Below, in pieces: positions 11,450-20,749 of a DNA stretch of 64,000 nucleotides (position 1 is its first letter; each line of letters starts with the position of its first letter). The stretch is taken from positions 496,001 through 560,000 of the forward strand of contig CANNDF010000003.1 of NCBI GenBank assembly GCA_947503305.1. The letters run 5' to 3'. Position numbers and translations under genes: made by a program. The stretch comes from an uncultured Dokdonia sp. GTDB lineage: Bacteria > Bacteroidota > Bacteroidia > Flavobacteriales > Flavobacteriaceae. A model generated the notes under the pieces. The model worked only from the letters and a program-made list of their open reading frames with translations, was not told the origin of the DNA and did not search any database.

Positions 11450-12552
11450 TCTTTATCTTTATTGATAAATGTAAATAAATCAAAACCAAAATCTGATACC
11501 TGATCTGCATTTGCAAAGTAAACCATTGCCCACTTCTTCTCAATATCTATAAAAAAATGGGATGTAAAACCTTCATTATTGCCACCATGACCATTAATAA
11601 TATGACCAGCCAGATTGAACTTTGAAAACCCTAATGCCCATGCTTCAACGCCTCCATAATCTTTAAAAATTGAATGTTCAGGGATTGTAATAACATCTGT
11701 AAAAAGGGCCTTATAACTTTTTTTAGATAATTCCTTTTTCTCAAGTAATGCAATAAGCCATTTTGAAAAATCAAGCGATTCAGAATGGATCCCATACGCA
11801 GCTCCAAACTCTTGAGATACTTCTGTCGAAACAGGAAATTCCTTTGTTCCTACATGTCCAGACGCCTTCCTTAAAAGTATATCCTTATTTTGAATAAATT
11901 GTGTGTGTTTCATTCCCAGTGGAATAGCCACTTTTTCTTGAAAATAATATTCCAAACCCTTATAATCTGTATTAAGGATTGAATATAATACAAACACCAA
12001 GTATTGGTATCCTTCTCCTGAATATCCAAAATTGGTCCCAGGTTCAAATGAAATTTTTAAAGCGCTATCACCCCTCCAATTTGGAAATCCAGTAGTGTGA
12101 GAAAGAACCATTCTCGCTGTAATTTTTTTATATCGAGGATCATGATTAAAGATAGGTCGGTATTTGGGATCTAAATAATCATCTAATGAAGCATCAAGAT
12201 CTAACTTCCCTTCTTCTACTAGAAACATCGTCATATATGCAAATAGTGCTTTTGAAATAGAAGCACCTTCAAATATGGTGTTTTTTGTAACTTGTAAACT
12301 ATCTTTAAATTGAGCATATCCTTTGGTTGTGTGATATGCAAGCTTTCCATCATTAATAATAGCCATAGATAGACCCGGGATATTCATTTCTTTCATTTTA
12401 AGATCTATAAAATGATTTAGATCTTCACTTTCTATTGCACGGTTTGACAGACTATATATAGGTTGTGTTGAAGAGTTTTCTACATGATATTCATGTTTTT
12501 TACAGGATATAGTTAAGATAAATAGTAGGCTATAAAAATAGATTGTCTTCAT
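11446..12552 (-). CDS. Serine hydrolase, beta-lactamase/penicillin-binding-like lipoprotein
   Basis: 368 residues. A lipoprotein signal (ILTISCKK) precedes a beta-lactamase-family (PF00144-type) domain. The catalytic SxxK is visible as SISK in IFEGASISKALFAY. The tyrosine motif is FGYSGEGYQYL, with Gly where class C enzymes usually have Asn (YxN), and the third motif is NGHGGNNEGF. Such proteins are usually esterases, peptidases or cell-wall-related hydrolases rather than resistance enzymes. First gene of a two-gene operon with the lipoprotein at 10928. Confidence 0.85.
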   Translation of the reverse strand: MKTIYFYSLLFILTISCKKHEYHVENSSTQPIYSLSNRAIESEDLNHFIDLKMKEMNIPGLSMAIINDGKLAYHTTKGYAQFKDSLQVTKNTIFEGASISKALFAYMTMFLVEEGKLDLDASLDDYLDPKYRPIFNHDPRYKKITARMVLSHTTGFPNWRGDSALKISFEPGTNFGYSGEGYQYLVFVLYSILNTDYKGLEYYFQEKVAIPLGMKHTQFIQNKDILLRKASGHVGTKEFPVSTEVSQEFGAAYGIHSESLDFSKWLIALLEKKELSKKSYKALFTDVITIPEHSIFKDYGGVEAWALGFSKFNLAGHIINGHGGNNEGFTSHFFIDIEKKWAMVYFANADQVSDFGFDLFTFINKDKE

Positions 12553-12714
12553 ATAACATAGATGTATTTTAGGTATTTCTTTGATAAGAATATGTTAAGT
12601 TACCAAATCGTTCTAAAATTAGTCCATATATTATAATAGTAAGTATGAAAGGGTACAGATGTCCAAAAGATTGTACATCGTATTTTTATTTAATAATCCA
12701 TATTTCATCCGTTT

Positions 12715-13131
12715 ATGATTTATAAAATATTTATAAGTTTTGTCATTTTAATGAGTTGCTTTAATAAAGAAATACCTACTCAAGAATCAGGTTTGATTAC
12801 AACCCCTTCTGGGTTACAATATAAAATTCTAAAAAAGGGTATTGGTACAGGTGCTACTCTAGGACAGGATGTGAAAATTCATGAAAGTACATCCTATAGA
12901 GATGGAACCCTTATTTTCTCTTCTGAGGGCATGCAACCACTCCAATTTACAATAGGTTCAAAAACTGTTATACAAGGAGTAGATGAAGGAGTACGAGGGA
13001 TGAAAAAAGGAGAAATACGTAAACTTATTGTACCTACGTCATTAAGTAAACGAAACTCTTATCCTTCTATTCTCTCAAAAGATTCTATCTTAGTCTACAA
13101 AGTAGAACTTATTGATATTATAGAAAAATGA
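12715..13131 (+). CDS. FKBP-type peptidyl-prolyl isomerase, lipoprotein
   Basis: 138 residues. A short hydrophobic signal with a Cys (VILMSCF) suggests a lipoprotein. The single FKBP domain shows TPSGLQYKILKKGIG, LQFTIGSKTVIQGVDEG and VRGMKKGEIRKLIVP, the typical FKBP core. It should assist folding of exported proteins by proline isomerisation at the periplasmic face. The usual VxVHY segment reads as DVKIHES, so activity may be altered; GldI-like roles are possible but not shown. Its stop overlaps the start of the next gene (ATGA). Confidence 0.82.
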   Translation: MIYKIFISFVILMSCFNKEIPTQESGLITTPSGLQYKILKKGIGTGATLGQDVKIHESTSYRDGTLIFSSEGMQPLQFTIGSKTVIQGVDEGVRGMKKGEIRKLIVPTSLSKRNSYPSILSKDSILVYKVELIDIIEK

Positions 13132-13598
13132 AGGATGTCATCACACAATTTTACACTGCATTTACAAATTTAGATCCAGAAACTATGGCACAATGCTATC
13201 ATAACGATATCCATTTTGAAGATCCTGGATTCGGGATTTTAAAAGGAGAACGAGCTCGTGATATGTGGCGCATGCTTTGTAACTCTCAAAAAGGGAAAAA
13301 TTTCAAGGTTGTATTCTCAAATGTTTCATTTGAAAATAAAAAGGGTACTGCACATTGGGAAGCATCGTATATATTTAGTAAAACAGGAAGAAAAGTACAT
13401 AATAAAATAGATGCTTATTTCGAATTTGAAGATGGAAAAATCATCAAGCATATAGATACCTTTAATCTACATAAATGGTCTAGTCAAGCTTTTGGTTTTA
13501 AAGGATGGCTACTAGGAGGTACTTCTTTCTTTAAAAAGAAACTCCAATTACAAACCAACAAACTATTAGATGCTTATATAACAAAACAAAAGGGCTAG
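13128..13598 (+). CDS. NTF2/SnoaL-like protein
   Basis: 156 residues. The first 120 residues match the NTF2/SnoaL-like cone fold: ITQFYTAFTNLDPETMAQCY, DIHFEDPGFGILKG, then HWEASYIFSKTGRKVHNKID and FEFEDGKIIKHIDTF. This fold binds small ligands or acts as a hydroxynitrile or steroid isomerase-like enzyme; no specific activity can be named. A Lys-rich C-terminal extension (about 125-156) is extra to the domain. Coupled by a four-base overlap to the FKBP gene. Its stop codon lies inside the left arm of the terminator hairpin. Confidence 0.8.
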   Translation: MKDVITQFYTAFTNLDPETMAQCYHNDIHFEDPGFGILKGERARDMWRMLCNSQKGKNFKVVFSNVSFENKKGTAHWEASYIFSKTGRKVHNKIDAYFEFEDGKIIKHIDTFNLHKWSSQAFGFKGWLLGGTSFFKKKLQLQTNKLLDAYITKQKG

Positions 13599-13620
13599 TG
13601 ATGAATCACTAGCCCTTTTG
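13588..13620. terminator. Bidirectional terminator between NTF2-like gene and guaB
   Basis: Perfect 14-bp stem 13588-13601 (AAAAGGGCTAGTGA) with 13606-13619, loop TGAA. A and T runs on the two sides let it serve the plus-strand gene, whose stop lies within the stem, and guaB on the minus strand. Confidence 0.9.
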
Positions 13621-13651
13621 TTTTAAGAAGTATGCTTTTGGAGAATGTATA

Positions 13652-15124
13652 TTATCTAGAATAATTAGGAGCTTCTTTAGTAATAGTTACATCATGGGGA
13701 TGACTTTCATTGATACCACTTGATGTGATTTTAACAAACTGCCCATTTTCCTTTAGAGCATCTATACTTCCTGCACCACAATATCCCATACCCGCTCTCA
13801 GTCCACCTACAAATTGATGAATACTCTCATTGAGTTCTCCTTTATATGGAACTCTCCCTACAATCCCTTCTGGGACTAACTTTTTAATATCATCTTCTAC
13901 ATCTTGGAAATAGCGGTCTTTAGACCCTTGTTTCATAGCCTCTACAGAACCCATTCCTCGATATGACTTAAACTTACGGCCTTCATATATAATGGTTTCT
14001 CCTGGAGATTCTTTGGTCCCTGCAAGTAATGAGCCTAACATGACACAATCGGCACCAGCTGCAATGGCTTTGGGGATATCACCTGTATAACGTATTCCTC
14101 CATCTGCAATAACAGGTACTCCAGATCCTTTAATTGCTGCGGCGCATTCAAGTACAGCAGAAAATTGCGGAAAACCAACTCCTGCTACTACACGAGTTGT
14201 ACATATAGACCCCGGTCCTATACCTACTTTTACGGCATCTGCACCAGCCTCCACAAGGTACTTTGCAGCAGCACCTGTAGCAATATTACCAACAACACAA
14301 TCTAGGTTAGGGTGTGCGGCTTTGACTGCCTTAAGAACAGAAACAACCCCTTTAGTATGACCATGAGCGGTATCAATAACAACAGCATCAACTCCAGATT
14401 TTACAAGTGCCGTAGTACGCTCTACAGCATCTCCTGTTACTCCTATCGCTGCAGCTACACGCAATCTACCATACTTATCTTTATTTGCATTAGGTTTAAG
14501 GGTAAGTTTTGTAATATCCCTAAAAGTAATAAGACCAACTAAGATATTATCATCGGTTACCACAGGGAGCTTTTCTATTTTATGATCTTGTAAAATTGCT
14601 TCTGCCTGTACAAGAGATGTACCTTCTCCTGCTGTGACTAAATTTTCAGAAGTCATTACTTCTCCAACTGGACGATCATTATCTTTTTCAAAACGCAAAT
14701 CTCTATTGGTAACAATACCTAGTAGTTTTCCAGCGTCATCTACAATAGGAATTCCACCTATACTATGTTCTTTCATTGCATTTTTTGCATCTTGAACTTT
14801 AGAGCTTAAGGGTAATGTTACAGGGTCAATAATCATCCCACTCTCAGCACGTTTTACTTTACGCACTTTCATCGCTTGTTGCTCTATCGTCATATTTTTA
14901 TGCAATACGCCTATTCCTCCTTCTTGAGCAATCGCAATTGCCATACGACTCTCTGTAACCGTATCCATTGCTGCAGAAATGATAGGAACATTTAATGTAA
15001 TGTTGCGTGTAAATTTTGATTGTATGCTAACTTCTCTTGGGAGTACTTCAGAAAAAGCAGGAACCAGGAGTACATCATCATACGTAAGACCTTCTCCTAG
15101 AATTTTGTTTTCGTGTGCAGTCAT
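13652..15124 (-). CDS. guaB: Inosine-5'-monophosphate dehydrogenase
   Basis: 490 residues, full length. Oxidises IMP to XMP with NAD, the committed step to GMP. The TIM barrel is interrupted by two CBS domains (about residues 95-205; [20 protein letters not shown] and [18 protein letters not shown]). The catalytic loop is [13 protein letters not shown] with the active-site Cys, followed by [10 protein letters not shown] and the YRGMGS flap motif. It stands alone on the minus strand with its own promoter candidate (15216-15223) and shares a terminator with the convergent NTF2-like gene. Confidence 0.98.
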   Translation of the reverse strand: MTAHENKILGEGLTYDDVLLVPAFSEVLPREVSIQSKFTRNITLNVPIISAAMDTVTESRMAIAIAQEGGIGVLHKNMTIEQQAMKVRKVKRAESGMIIDPVTLPLSSKVQDAKNAMKEHSIGGIPIVDDAGKLLGIVTNRDLRFEKDNDRPVGEVMTSENLVTAGEGTSLVQAEAILQDHKIEKLPVVTDDNILVGLITFRDITKLTLKPNANKDKYGRLRVAAAIGVTGDAVERTTALVKSGVDAVVIDTAHGHTKGVVSVLKAVKAAHPNLDCVVGNIATGAAAKYLVEAGADAVKVGIGPGSICTTRVVAGVGFPQFSAVLECAAAIKGSGVPVIADGGIRYTGDIPKAIAAGADCVMLGSLLAGTKESPGETIIYEGRKFKSYRGMGSVEAMKQGSKDRYFQDVEDDIKKLVPEGIVGRVPYKGELNESIHQFVGGLRAGMGYCGAGSIDALKENGQFVKITSSGINESHPHDVTITKEAPNYSR

Positions 15125-15156
15125 TGCAATTATGTTTTTATTTCGCGGTACAGTAT

Positions 15157-15170
15157 GCTTTCGCGAAAGC
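15157..15170. repeat. Dispersed palindrome, exact copy in guaB leader
   Basis: GCTTTCGCGAAAGC between the predicted guaB promoter and its start codon, so it should be transcribed into the guaB leader, where it could form a short hairpin. Confidence 0.9.
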
Positions 15171-15215
15171 GCAAAAACAAAGAAATGTTTCTGCTAGTTA
15201 ACAATTAATTGCGTG

Positions 15216-15223
15216 CAAAGATA
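15216..15223 (-). promoter_or_regulatory. Candidate -7 element for guaB
   Basis: TATCTTTG on the minus strand, exact match to the Bacteroidota -7 element TAnnTTTG. No TTG at the ideal distance. Implies a leader of about 85 bases that includes the palindrome. Confidence 0.5.
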
Positions 15224-15365
15224 ATGATAAAACAAACACCCTTTACATTACAAAACTTTATTATTATGTTAATCAAAGTGAAGTCTTTAAAAGTTTAAGC
15301 AAACGATACCTTATATTATATTAAATCAATCTAAATACAAACTAGCACGTTTTCAGTTATTTATA

Positions 15366-15396
15366 TTGTTTCTAAAACCGATCATTTCTACTTTTA
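15366..15396 (+). promoter_or_regulatory. Candidate promoter for the Cys-rich small protein
   Basis: TTG (15366-15368), 20-base spacer, then TACTTTTA (15389-15396), seven of eight matches to TAnnTTTG. Confidence 0.4.
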
Positions 15397-15425
15397 ATAC
15401 TATTACTTAATTTAAAAAAAGAACT

Positions 15426-15671
15426 ATGGCTATTAGACTCGCACATAATTGTAGTAATTGTGATCAATTAAAAGATGGAAATTTTTGCACAAAACATAGA
15501 GTACATGTAAATACACACTATACGTGTGACAGCTTTGAAATGAAAGCTTCTCTTAAAGACGATCGTAACTGTGTTACCTGTACTCGTTATGAAGGAAGTG
15601 ATTGTGCTAACCCTTCAAAAGCAGCTCCAGGTATGCTATGTGCTTCTTGGGCACCTCCGGCACAAGCATAA
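15426..15671 (+). CDS. Small Cys/His-rich protein, unknown function
   Basis: 81 residues with eight cysteines: HNCSNC near the N-terminus, NFCTK, YTCDSF, then NCVTC, SDCANP and MLCASW, plus several His (KHRVHVNTHY). The spacing suggests one or two metal-binding knuckles, zinc or iron-sulfur. No signal peptide, so it is likely cytoplasmic. It is a monocistronic gene with a good promoter candidate, standing between guaB and the TonB receptor operon. I do not recognise a named family; conserved hypothetical proteins of this type occur in Flavobacteriaceae. Confidence 0.75.
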   Translation: MAIRLAHNCSNCDQLKDGNFCTKHRVHVNTHYTCDSFEMKASLKDDRNCVTCTRYEGSDCANPSKAAPGMLCASWAPPAQA

Positions 15672-15738
15672 GATTTTACCTCGTTACAAATTATATAAAA
15701 GTACTTGAGTATATCTTTTTGATGTATTCAGTACGTCT

Positions 15739-18177
15739 TTATAGCTTCACCTGTAAAGTGGTATAAAAAGCCAGCGGTTCTGCGGGTATGATTCCCGGAC
15801 CAGGATACCCCGTAGCACGCCTTGTAAAATAGGATTCATCAAGTGCATTATTAATTCCCGCTTCCAGACGCCAGCGTTTATAGGTATAAGCAGCAGATAT
15901 ATCTAAAATTCCATAAGATGGAATTGCACCTTCTATACCTCGCTGATTATCATTGACGTCTTGAGGAGCATTGGTAGCATCTGTAAACTGTTCGGTGAGG
16001 TAAGTATATTGAATACTAGCTGTTAGATTTTTATAACCAAAGTTGATTCCTGTCTTTAGATTTAGGTCTGGTATAAACTCTACTTCATTCCCTTCTACTC
16101 CAATTTCTTCTGAGTCAATATATTCAGATTGTGTCAATGCAAGATTTGCAAAAACATTAAGTTTTATAGTTTCTCTTTCTTCAAAAAATGTATTTCTAAG
16201 GTTCCAATCTCCAAAAAATTCAAGACCATAGATAAAAGCATCGCCTATATTACCTCTTCTTCGCTTAATACTATTATCAGTATCTGTAAATAAGACTTCT
16301 CCCAAACGTTGATCATAACGTACACCAAAGAGACTAAAGTCATAAGATAATCTATTGTCTACTCGCCCTCTTGTACCTATATCCAAAGTAAACCCTTCTT
16401 CATCGGTTATATTTTCATCTATGACAAATGACGGATTGACAATACGTATATCATTAAAGGTCACCGAGCGATAGTTCTGACTTATGTTTCCATATAATTC
16501 TATTTCTGGGAGTAATCTATAAGTAATACCCGCTCCCAGTAATATAAAATCGCGTTCAAAGGTTCGGTTATCGGGTACATCTTCATTTAATAATACATTT
16601 CCCGCTAAGTCCAGTGCAATATTTTTAAAAGACCCTTCACTCTCTGTTTGTATATATTCAAAACGAAAGCCAGGGGTTATCGTTAGTCGATCCGTTATAT
16701 TAAAAATATTTTCTCCGAAGATGGCTAGGTTTCTATTTGGAAAATCAAATTGTGCTTGTCGTTGGAAATTTGGGAATTGGTCTTCTGTAAACGAAAAATC
16801 AGCATCGGCGGCTGTAGTACCTGGCCCTTGACGTTGATTATTATTAGCATCATAATATTTTGACCCTATCAAGAGAACAGCATCTTTATTTGCTAGGGTA
16901 TACCGTGTTAGCAAACGTGCCTCTGCTCCCCAATTTGAAAAATCATCTACCAATACTTCTCTGGGTGCTTCTAAATCGTCAGGTTGTGATACACGGTTTT
17001 CACGAAATCCAACAGCACTTCGCCTAGCATCCAATCCAAAAAGATGAAAACTAAAGTCTGTTTTTTTACTGAATTTATGATCCAATCGTAAAGAATACAC
17101 TTTCCAATCTATATCAAACCAATTACGCGCTCTATTACTAAAATCAGGGTTTTCTATAAATTGTGCATCTGTAAGACCTCCTGCTTGTTTTGCTAGGTAA
17201 TTAAAAAGTGTTAATTCTCCAGTAATCGTTGTTTTATCACTCAACTTATAGCCAATATGTGCAAAATAATTTCGACTATTAAACTGAGAATTCGGTCGAA
17301 ATCCATCTCCCTCTTTATAATTAAAATAGGTATAATAGCTAAATTTCCCTACCGTGCCACTCAAGCTATTAAAAGAGGTAAGCAACCCAAAAGAACCAGC
17401 AGTTTGTCTTGATACCAATTCTATTTTTTTATCAGGGTTTGGTTTTTTGAACCTAAAATTAATTAACCCGCCAAACTGCGTTCCATATTGTAAAGATGCA
17501 GCGCCACGTACTACTTGTATTTCACTAAGTGCTTCTGCAGGTGGAGTATAATAACTTTCTGGATATCCTAATACATCAGCACTGATATCATAATTATTCT
17601 GACGGATATTAAAATTTGCAGAACGATTAGGGTCTAATCCCCTTCCTCCTATATTAAGCTGTAAACCTGCATCTCCATTTTCATAAATATTAAGCCCTAC
17701 TACTTGGCTATATATTTGACGGGGTGCATTAGCCGCAAGATTTCCGGTAATCTGATCTATAAGAACAACTTCGCTTTTTTTACCAGCATATATAGCAGTA
17801 CCCTCAACTTTTTTTAATGATCGTAAAGCAAATATTTTTTCTCGACGAGTCGTCAATACAACTTCTGACAACGAAGTGCCTAATGGGGTAAGATTATAGT
17901 TTTTCTGAAGATCTGTATTTACTGTAAGGGGTTCTTCTATAAGTTGGTAGGACAATCCAAATACAGTGAGAACATAAGAACCCTCTTTTAGATTTTCAAA
18001 AATATATGTTCCTTGTGCATCCGTAGTAGTTACTTGATTACCTCCTTGTAGATAGATTTCTACATCTGATAGGGGTGTATCTGTATCATCAGTAATAACT
18101 CCAGAAAGCGTGTATTGTGCTTGTGCGCACAATGACAGCCCTATAAAAAAAAGTAAATTATAAACCTTTAATCTCAT
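15739..18177 (-). CDS. TonB-dependent outer-membrane receptor, FecA-like
   Basis: 812 residues. Signal peptide (VYNLLFFIGLSLCAQA), then a carboxypeptidase-regulatory-like domain (about 20-105, LSGVITDDTDTPLSDVEIYL), a plug domain (about 120-250, including EIQVVRGAASLQYGTQFGG) and a 22-strand-type barrel ending in FYTTLQVKL with a terminal Leu. The plug wording is typical of Fe3+-citrate/siderophore-class receptors. It is the last gene of the DUF4856-imelysin-HTTM operon, overlapping the HTTM gene by 20 bases, and is therefore probably controlled by the Fur-type boxes at 21981 and 22055. Substrate likely iron, heme or another metal complex; inferred from context. Confidence 0.93.
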   Translation of the reverse strand: MRLKVYNLLFFIGLSLCAQAQYTLSGVITDDTDTPLSDVEIYLQGGNQVTTTDAQGTYIFENLKEGSYVLTVFGLSYQLIEEPLTVNTDLQKNYNLTPLGTSLSEVVLTTRREKIFALRSLKKVEGTAIYAGKKSEVVLIDQITGNLAANAPRQIYSQVVGLNIYENGDAGLQLNIGGRGLDPNRSANFNIRQNNYDISADVLGYPESYYTPPAEALSEIQVVRGAASLQYGTQFGGLINFRFKKPNPDKKIELVSRQTAGSFGLLTSFNSLSGTVGKFSYYTYFNYKEGDGFRPNSQFNSRNYFAHIGYKLSDKTTITGELTLFNYLAKQAGGLTDAQFIENPDFSNRARNWFDIDWKVYSLRLDHKFSKKTDFSFHLFGLDARRSAVGFRENRVSQPDDLEAPREVLVDDFSNWGAEARLLTRYTLANKDAVLLIGSKYYDANNNQRQGPGTTAADADFSFTEDQFPNFQRQAQFDFPNRNLAIFGENIFNITDRLTITPGFRFEYIQTESEGSFKNIALDLAGNVLLNEDVPDNRTFERDFILLGAGITYRLLPEIELYGNISQNYRSVTFNDIRIVNPSFVIDENITDEEGFTLDIGTRGRVDNRLSYDFSLFGVRYDQRLGEVLFTDTDNSIKRRRGNIGDAFIYGLEFFGDWNLRNTFFEERETIKLNVFANLALTQSEYIDSEEIGVEGNEVEFIPDLNLKTGINFGYKNLTASIQYTYLTEQFTDATNAPQDVNDNQRGIEGAIPSYGILDISAAYTYKRWRLEAGINNALDESYFTRRATGYPGPGIIPAEPLAFYTTLQVKL

Positions 18178-19552
18178 CTGTGAAGGGTTTGATCCAGTAT
18201 TTGTGTTTAAAAGATTCTTGTATTTCTGCCAGATTTACATCCGGGTCTATATACGTAGTACTTAATCGACCATTGAGTGCTACAAACGATTCTACATAGA
18301 CTTCAATATTTTGATGTCCTTGCGCTGTAAAATGATCGCGAAGATAGTGCGCATATTCCAAAATAAAGTCAGGTTGGAAACTCATTTGTTTTTCTTGTAA
18401 AGGTGTTAAGAAATCTGCATTGTTTACATAAAACCGTTTTCCCGTAACTCCGTCTTTAATTTTAAACTGTGCATAACCAGATTTTTCCATAAGCATGACT
18501 CGCCAAGAAAAACGATATCCTTCTTCAGTCCAGAACAATTCTCCAGGATATAATATATATCGCCAGGGTAATAGCAATTGAATACAAAAAAATAAAGCAA
18601 TAATGTATAATGATATCTTGTACCTCTTAATGGATACAGGTTTCCATACAGTAGTCACATCCAAGAGTGATTTGGGATATTTTATCACTTTTGATAAAAT
18701 GGTTATTACTTTCTTATGAAAACCCGTTTCAAAAAATATCAATGCACTTACAATCATGATATACGGGAACATGCCTATAGGAAATAACACTCTGGTTAAT
18801 ACATGAAAAATCACCACCATAAAAAAGGCAAACATACGCGTAGGTTTCCATAATAATAAAAAGGGAATCAATAAGTCATACCCAGCTCCTATCCAACTAA
18901 AAGCATATTGTACCCATTCTTCACTCACTAAATTTCCAATTAAGGGAATGTCAAATTTTGATGGCAACCATATCTTAAGAGGCATCGCTTTGAATAACCA
19001 ATCGCTATTGAGTTTTGCAAGTCCTGCATATATATAAACAATACATAATAGTAGTTTGACACTATCAATAGTCCAACGAGGCACATAACCGATAACACCA
19101 GATGAAGTTTGGGAGCTGTTTTTTTTACGCTTTCGCGAAAGCGTATCCAGAGAAAAATAATGTCCTGCGGGAAGAAAAATTAATAAAAAACTGAGGATTG
19201 AAATAAAATAGTAATGATTAAGATACATCGTTTTATCCATCAGTTCTATATACGTAAAACTCAAAAAGAAGCTAATCATCGCAATGCGATACTTCCATCC
19301 TAATGCTATCATTATAGAACTCACGGCACAAATTAAATAAAGTCCATAAGTCCATTCTCCTAAAGGGCGTACCCAACTAAATCCATAAAATGTAAAATGA
19401 AATTCTGGAGCGATATAGAATTTTTCTATCCAACCATAACTCCAAAAACGAACAATACTCACAAACATTAAGATTCCAAAAAACACACGAAAGACCGCTA
19501 GTGGAGCGGCCTCTATGTGGCTATTCAAATATGTTTGTAGGTTTTTGTTCAT
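18158..19552 (-). CDS. HTTM-domain membrane protein (vitamin K carboxylase-like)
   Basis: 464 residues. Multiple transmembrane segments over about residues 20-330 match the HTTM domain, the membrane module shared with vitamin K-dependent gamma-carboxylase. Recognisable parts include VFRVFFGILMFVSIVRFW near the N-terminus and LLCIVYIYAGLAKLNSDWL. A soluble C-terminal part follows. The biochemical role of bacterial HTTM proteins in metal-uptake operons is not known to me. A palindrome copy encodes the LSRK in LDTLSRKRKKN, in a cytosolic-looking loop. It starts six bases after the imelysin stop and overlaps the receptor gene. Confidence 0.85.
   Translation of the reverse strand: MNKNLQTYLNSHIEAAPLAVFRVFFGILMFVSIVRFWSYGWIEKFYIAPEFHFTFYGFSWVRPLGEWTYGLYLICAVSSIMIALGWKYRIAMISFFLSFTYIELMDKTMYLNHYYFISILSFLLIFLPAGHYFSLDTLSRKRKKNSSQTSSGVIGYVPRWTIDSVKLLLCIVYIYAGLAKLNSDWLFKAMPLKIWLPSKFDIPLIGNLVSEEWVQYAFSWIGAGYDLLIPFLLLWKPTRMFAFFMVVIFHVLTRVLFPIGMFPYIMIVSALIFFETGFHKKVITILSKVIKYPKSLLDVTTVWKPVSIKRYKISLYIIALFFCIQLLLPWRYILYPGELFWTEEGYRFSWRVMLMEKSGYAQFKIKDGVTGKRFYVNNADFLTPLQEKQMSFQPDFILEYAHYLRDHFTAQGHQNIEVYVESFVALNGRLSTTYIDPDVNLAEIQESFKHKYWIKPFTDEIKGL
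19129..19142. repeat. Dispersed palindrome, exact copy inside HTTM gene
   Basis: GCTTTCGCGAAAGC, translated in the L-S-R-K frame within a charged loop. Confidence 0.9.
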
Positions 19553-19558
19553 TAAGAT

Positions 19559-20683
19559 TTAATCTCCGTCAGCATCAGAAAAATCAATACTAATACTCAG
19601 TGCACTTACCATATCAACTTTTAACAAAGGAACGATACGTTGCACCTCATCATAAGCATTTAAGAATGCTGTAGGAGGGTTGTTCTGTAATTCTTGTTCA
19701 AAGCTTCCTAATCCTTGTACCGCTTGTCTTGCTGTATTAAATTGGTTATCAATAATAGTACTTAGGTCTGCACCTTCCTTTAATACATTAAGATCATCTA
19801 AGTAACTACTCAAGCTTACTCCTAATGCATTTCCATTGTAGGCACGACCATTAAAGAAGTCTTGTACAGCATCTAGTCCTTCTAAAAACAATTGTTTAGA
19901 AAGGTCTCCTGCGTACAATGCTTCTATCGTATTGGGTTCTACTGTTCCTGAAAAAATACCTCCGGGAATTCCCATTTTTCCAGCTCTTAAATGTCGTTCA
20001 TAATAAAATATATAATCGTTCACAAGTCGATCTACAGAGGCCGTAGCAGACGATCCATCATTGTCTACAAATGTATCTCTAAAACCTCCTTGCCATTCGT
20101 CGAGTACTGTTATAGTAAGTGATTGCATATCTGCTACAATATCTTGTAAGTATTGTTTATATGCGTCTCCTTCTGAGCCATTGTAGATAGCAAGGATGGC
20201 TGTGTCATCTACTCCAATTCCATAAAGGAGGTAATCGATAGTGGGAAATCCTTTGGCAGATCTATTAGACGATAATCCTAGATCATAAGATCCAATAGTG
20301 ATATTATCCTCGATTGTGGTAACGTTTGCAGGAAAAATATTTACATTAAGGCGAAGCCCTACAGTTTCTGCAGGCCCATTTTCGAATAGAGAAACACGTT
20401 GCCAAGTTGTATATGCTTCTAACCATGCAGCTCTGATTGCAGTAAGATCATCTGTAGTGGTCACAAATGCAGTTGTTGCATCCTCAAGTGCTTCTACCTT
20501 AGAAAGGAAATCAATATATCCAGGAATAATAATATTATCTGCTATGTTTTCTAATAGAGGTCCTCTTTCAAAAGTAGAATTTGCTGGAGGTAATGGTCCA
20601 GATGTATCTGGAGTGCTATCATCACTTGAGCAGGCATATACAAATAGAATAAAAATCATTAAAAACCCAAAAATCTTTCTCAT
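19559..20683 (-). CDS. Imelysin-like lipoprotein
   Basis: 374 residues. Lipoprotein signal (FILFVYACSSDD), then an all-helical imelysin/peptidase M75-type domain: AAWLEAYTTWQRVSLFENGP, NITIGSYDLGLSSNRSAKG and VNDYIFYYERHLRAGKMGIP. The family hallmark GxHxxE reads here as GFPTID (residues 145-150), so both the His and the Glu are changed. It is probably a binding or scaffold protein at the cell surface for iron or heme rather than a peptidase. Second gene of the operon; 66 bases separate it from the DUF4856 gene. Confidence 0.88.
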   Translation of the reverse strand: MRKIFGFLMIFILFVYACSSDDSTPDTSGPLPPANSTFERGPLLENIADNIIIPGYIDFLSKVEALEDATTAFVTTTDDLTAIRAAWLEAYTTWQRVSLFENGPAETVGLRLNVNIFPANVTTIEDNITIGSYDLGLSSNRSAKGFPTIDYLLYGIGVDDTAILAIYNGSEGDAYKQYLQDIVADMQSLTITVLDEWQGGFRDTFVDNDGSSATASVDRLVNDYIFYYERHLRAGKMGIPGGIFSGTVEPNTIEALYAGDLSKQLFLEGLDAVQDFFNGRAYNGNALGVSLSSYLDDLNVLKEGADLSTIIDNQFNTARQAVQGLGSFEQELQNNPPTAFLNAYDEVQRIVPLLKVDMVSALSISIDFSDADGD

Positions 20684-20749
20684 AGGTGTTGTCTTTTACC
20701 ACCAAAAGGGAGCAACTTAGGCTCCCTGTTTGGATATTTAATATGTGAA

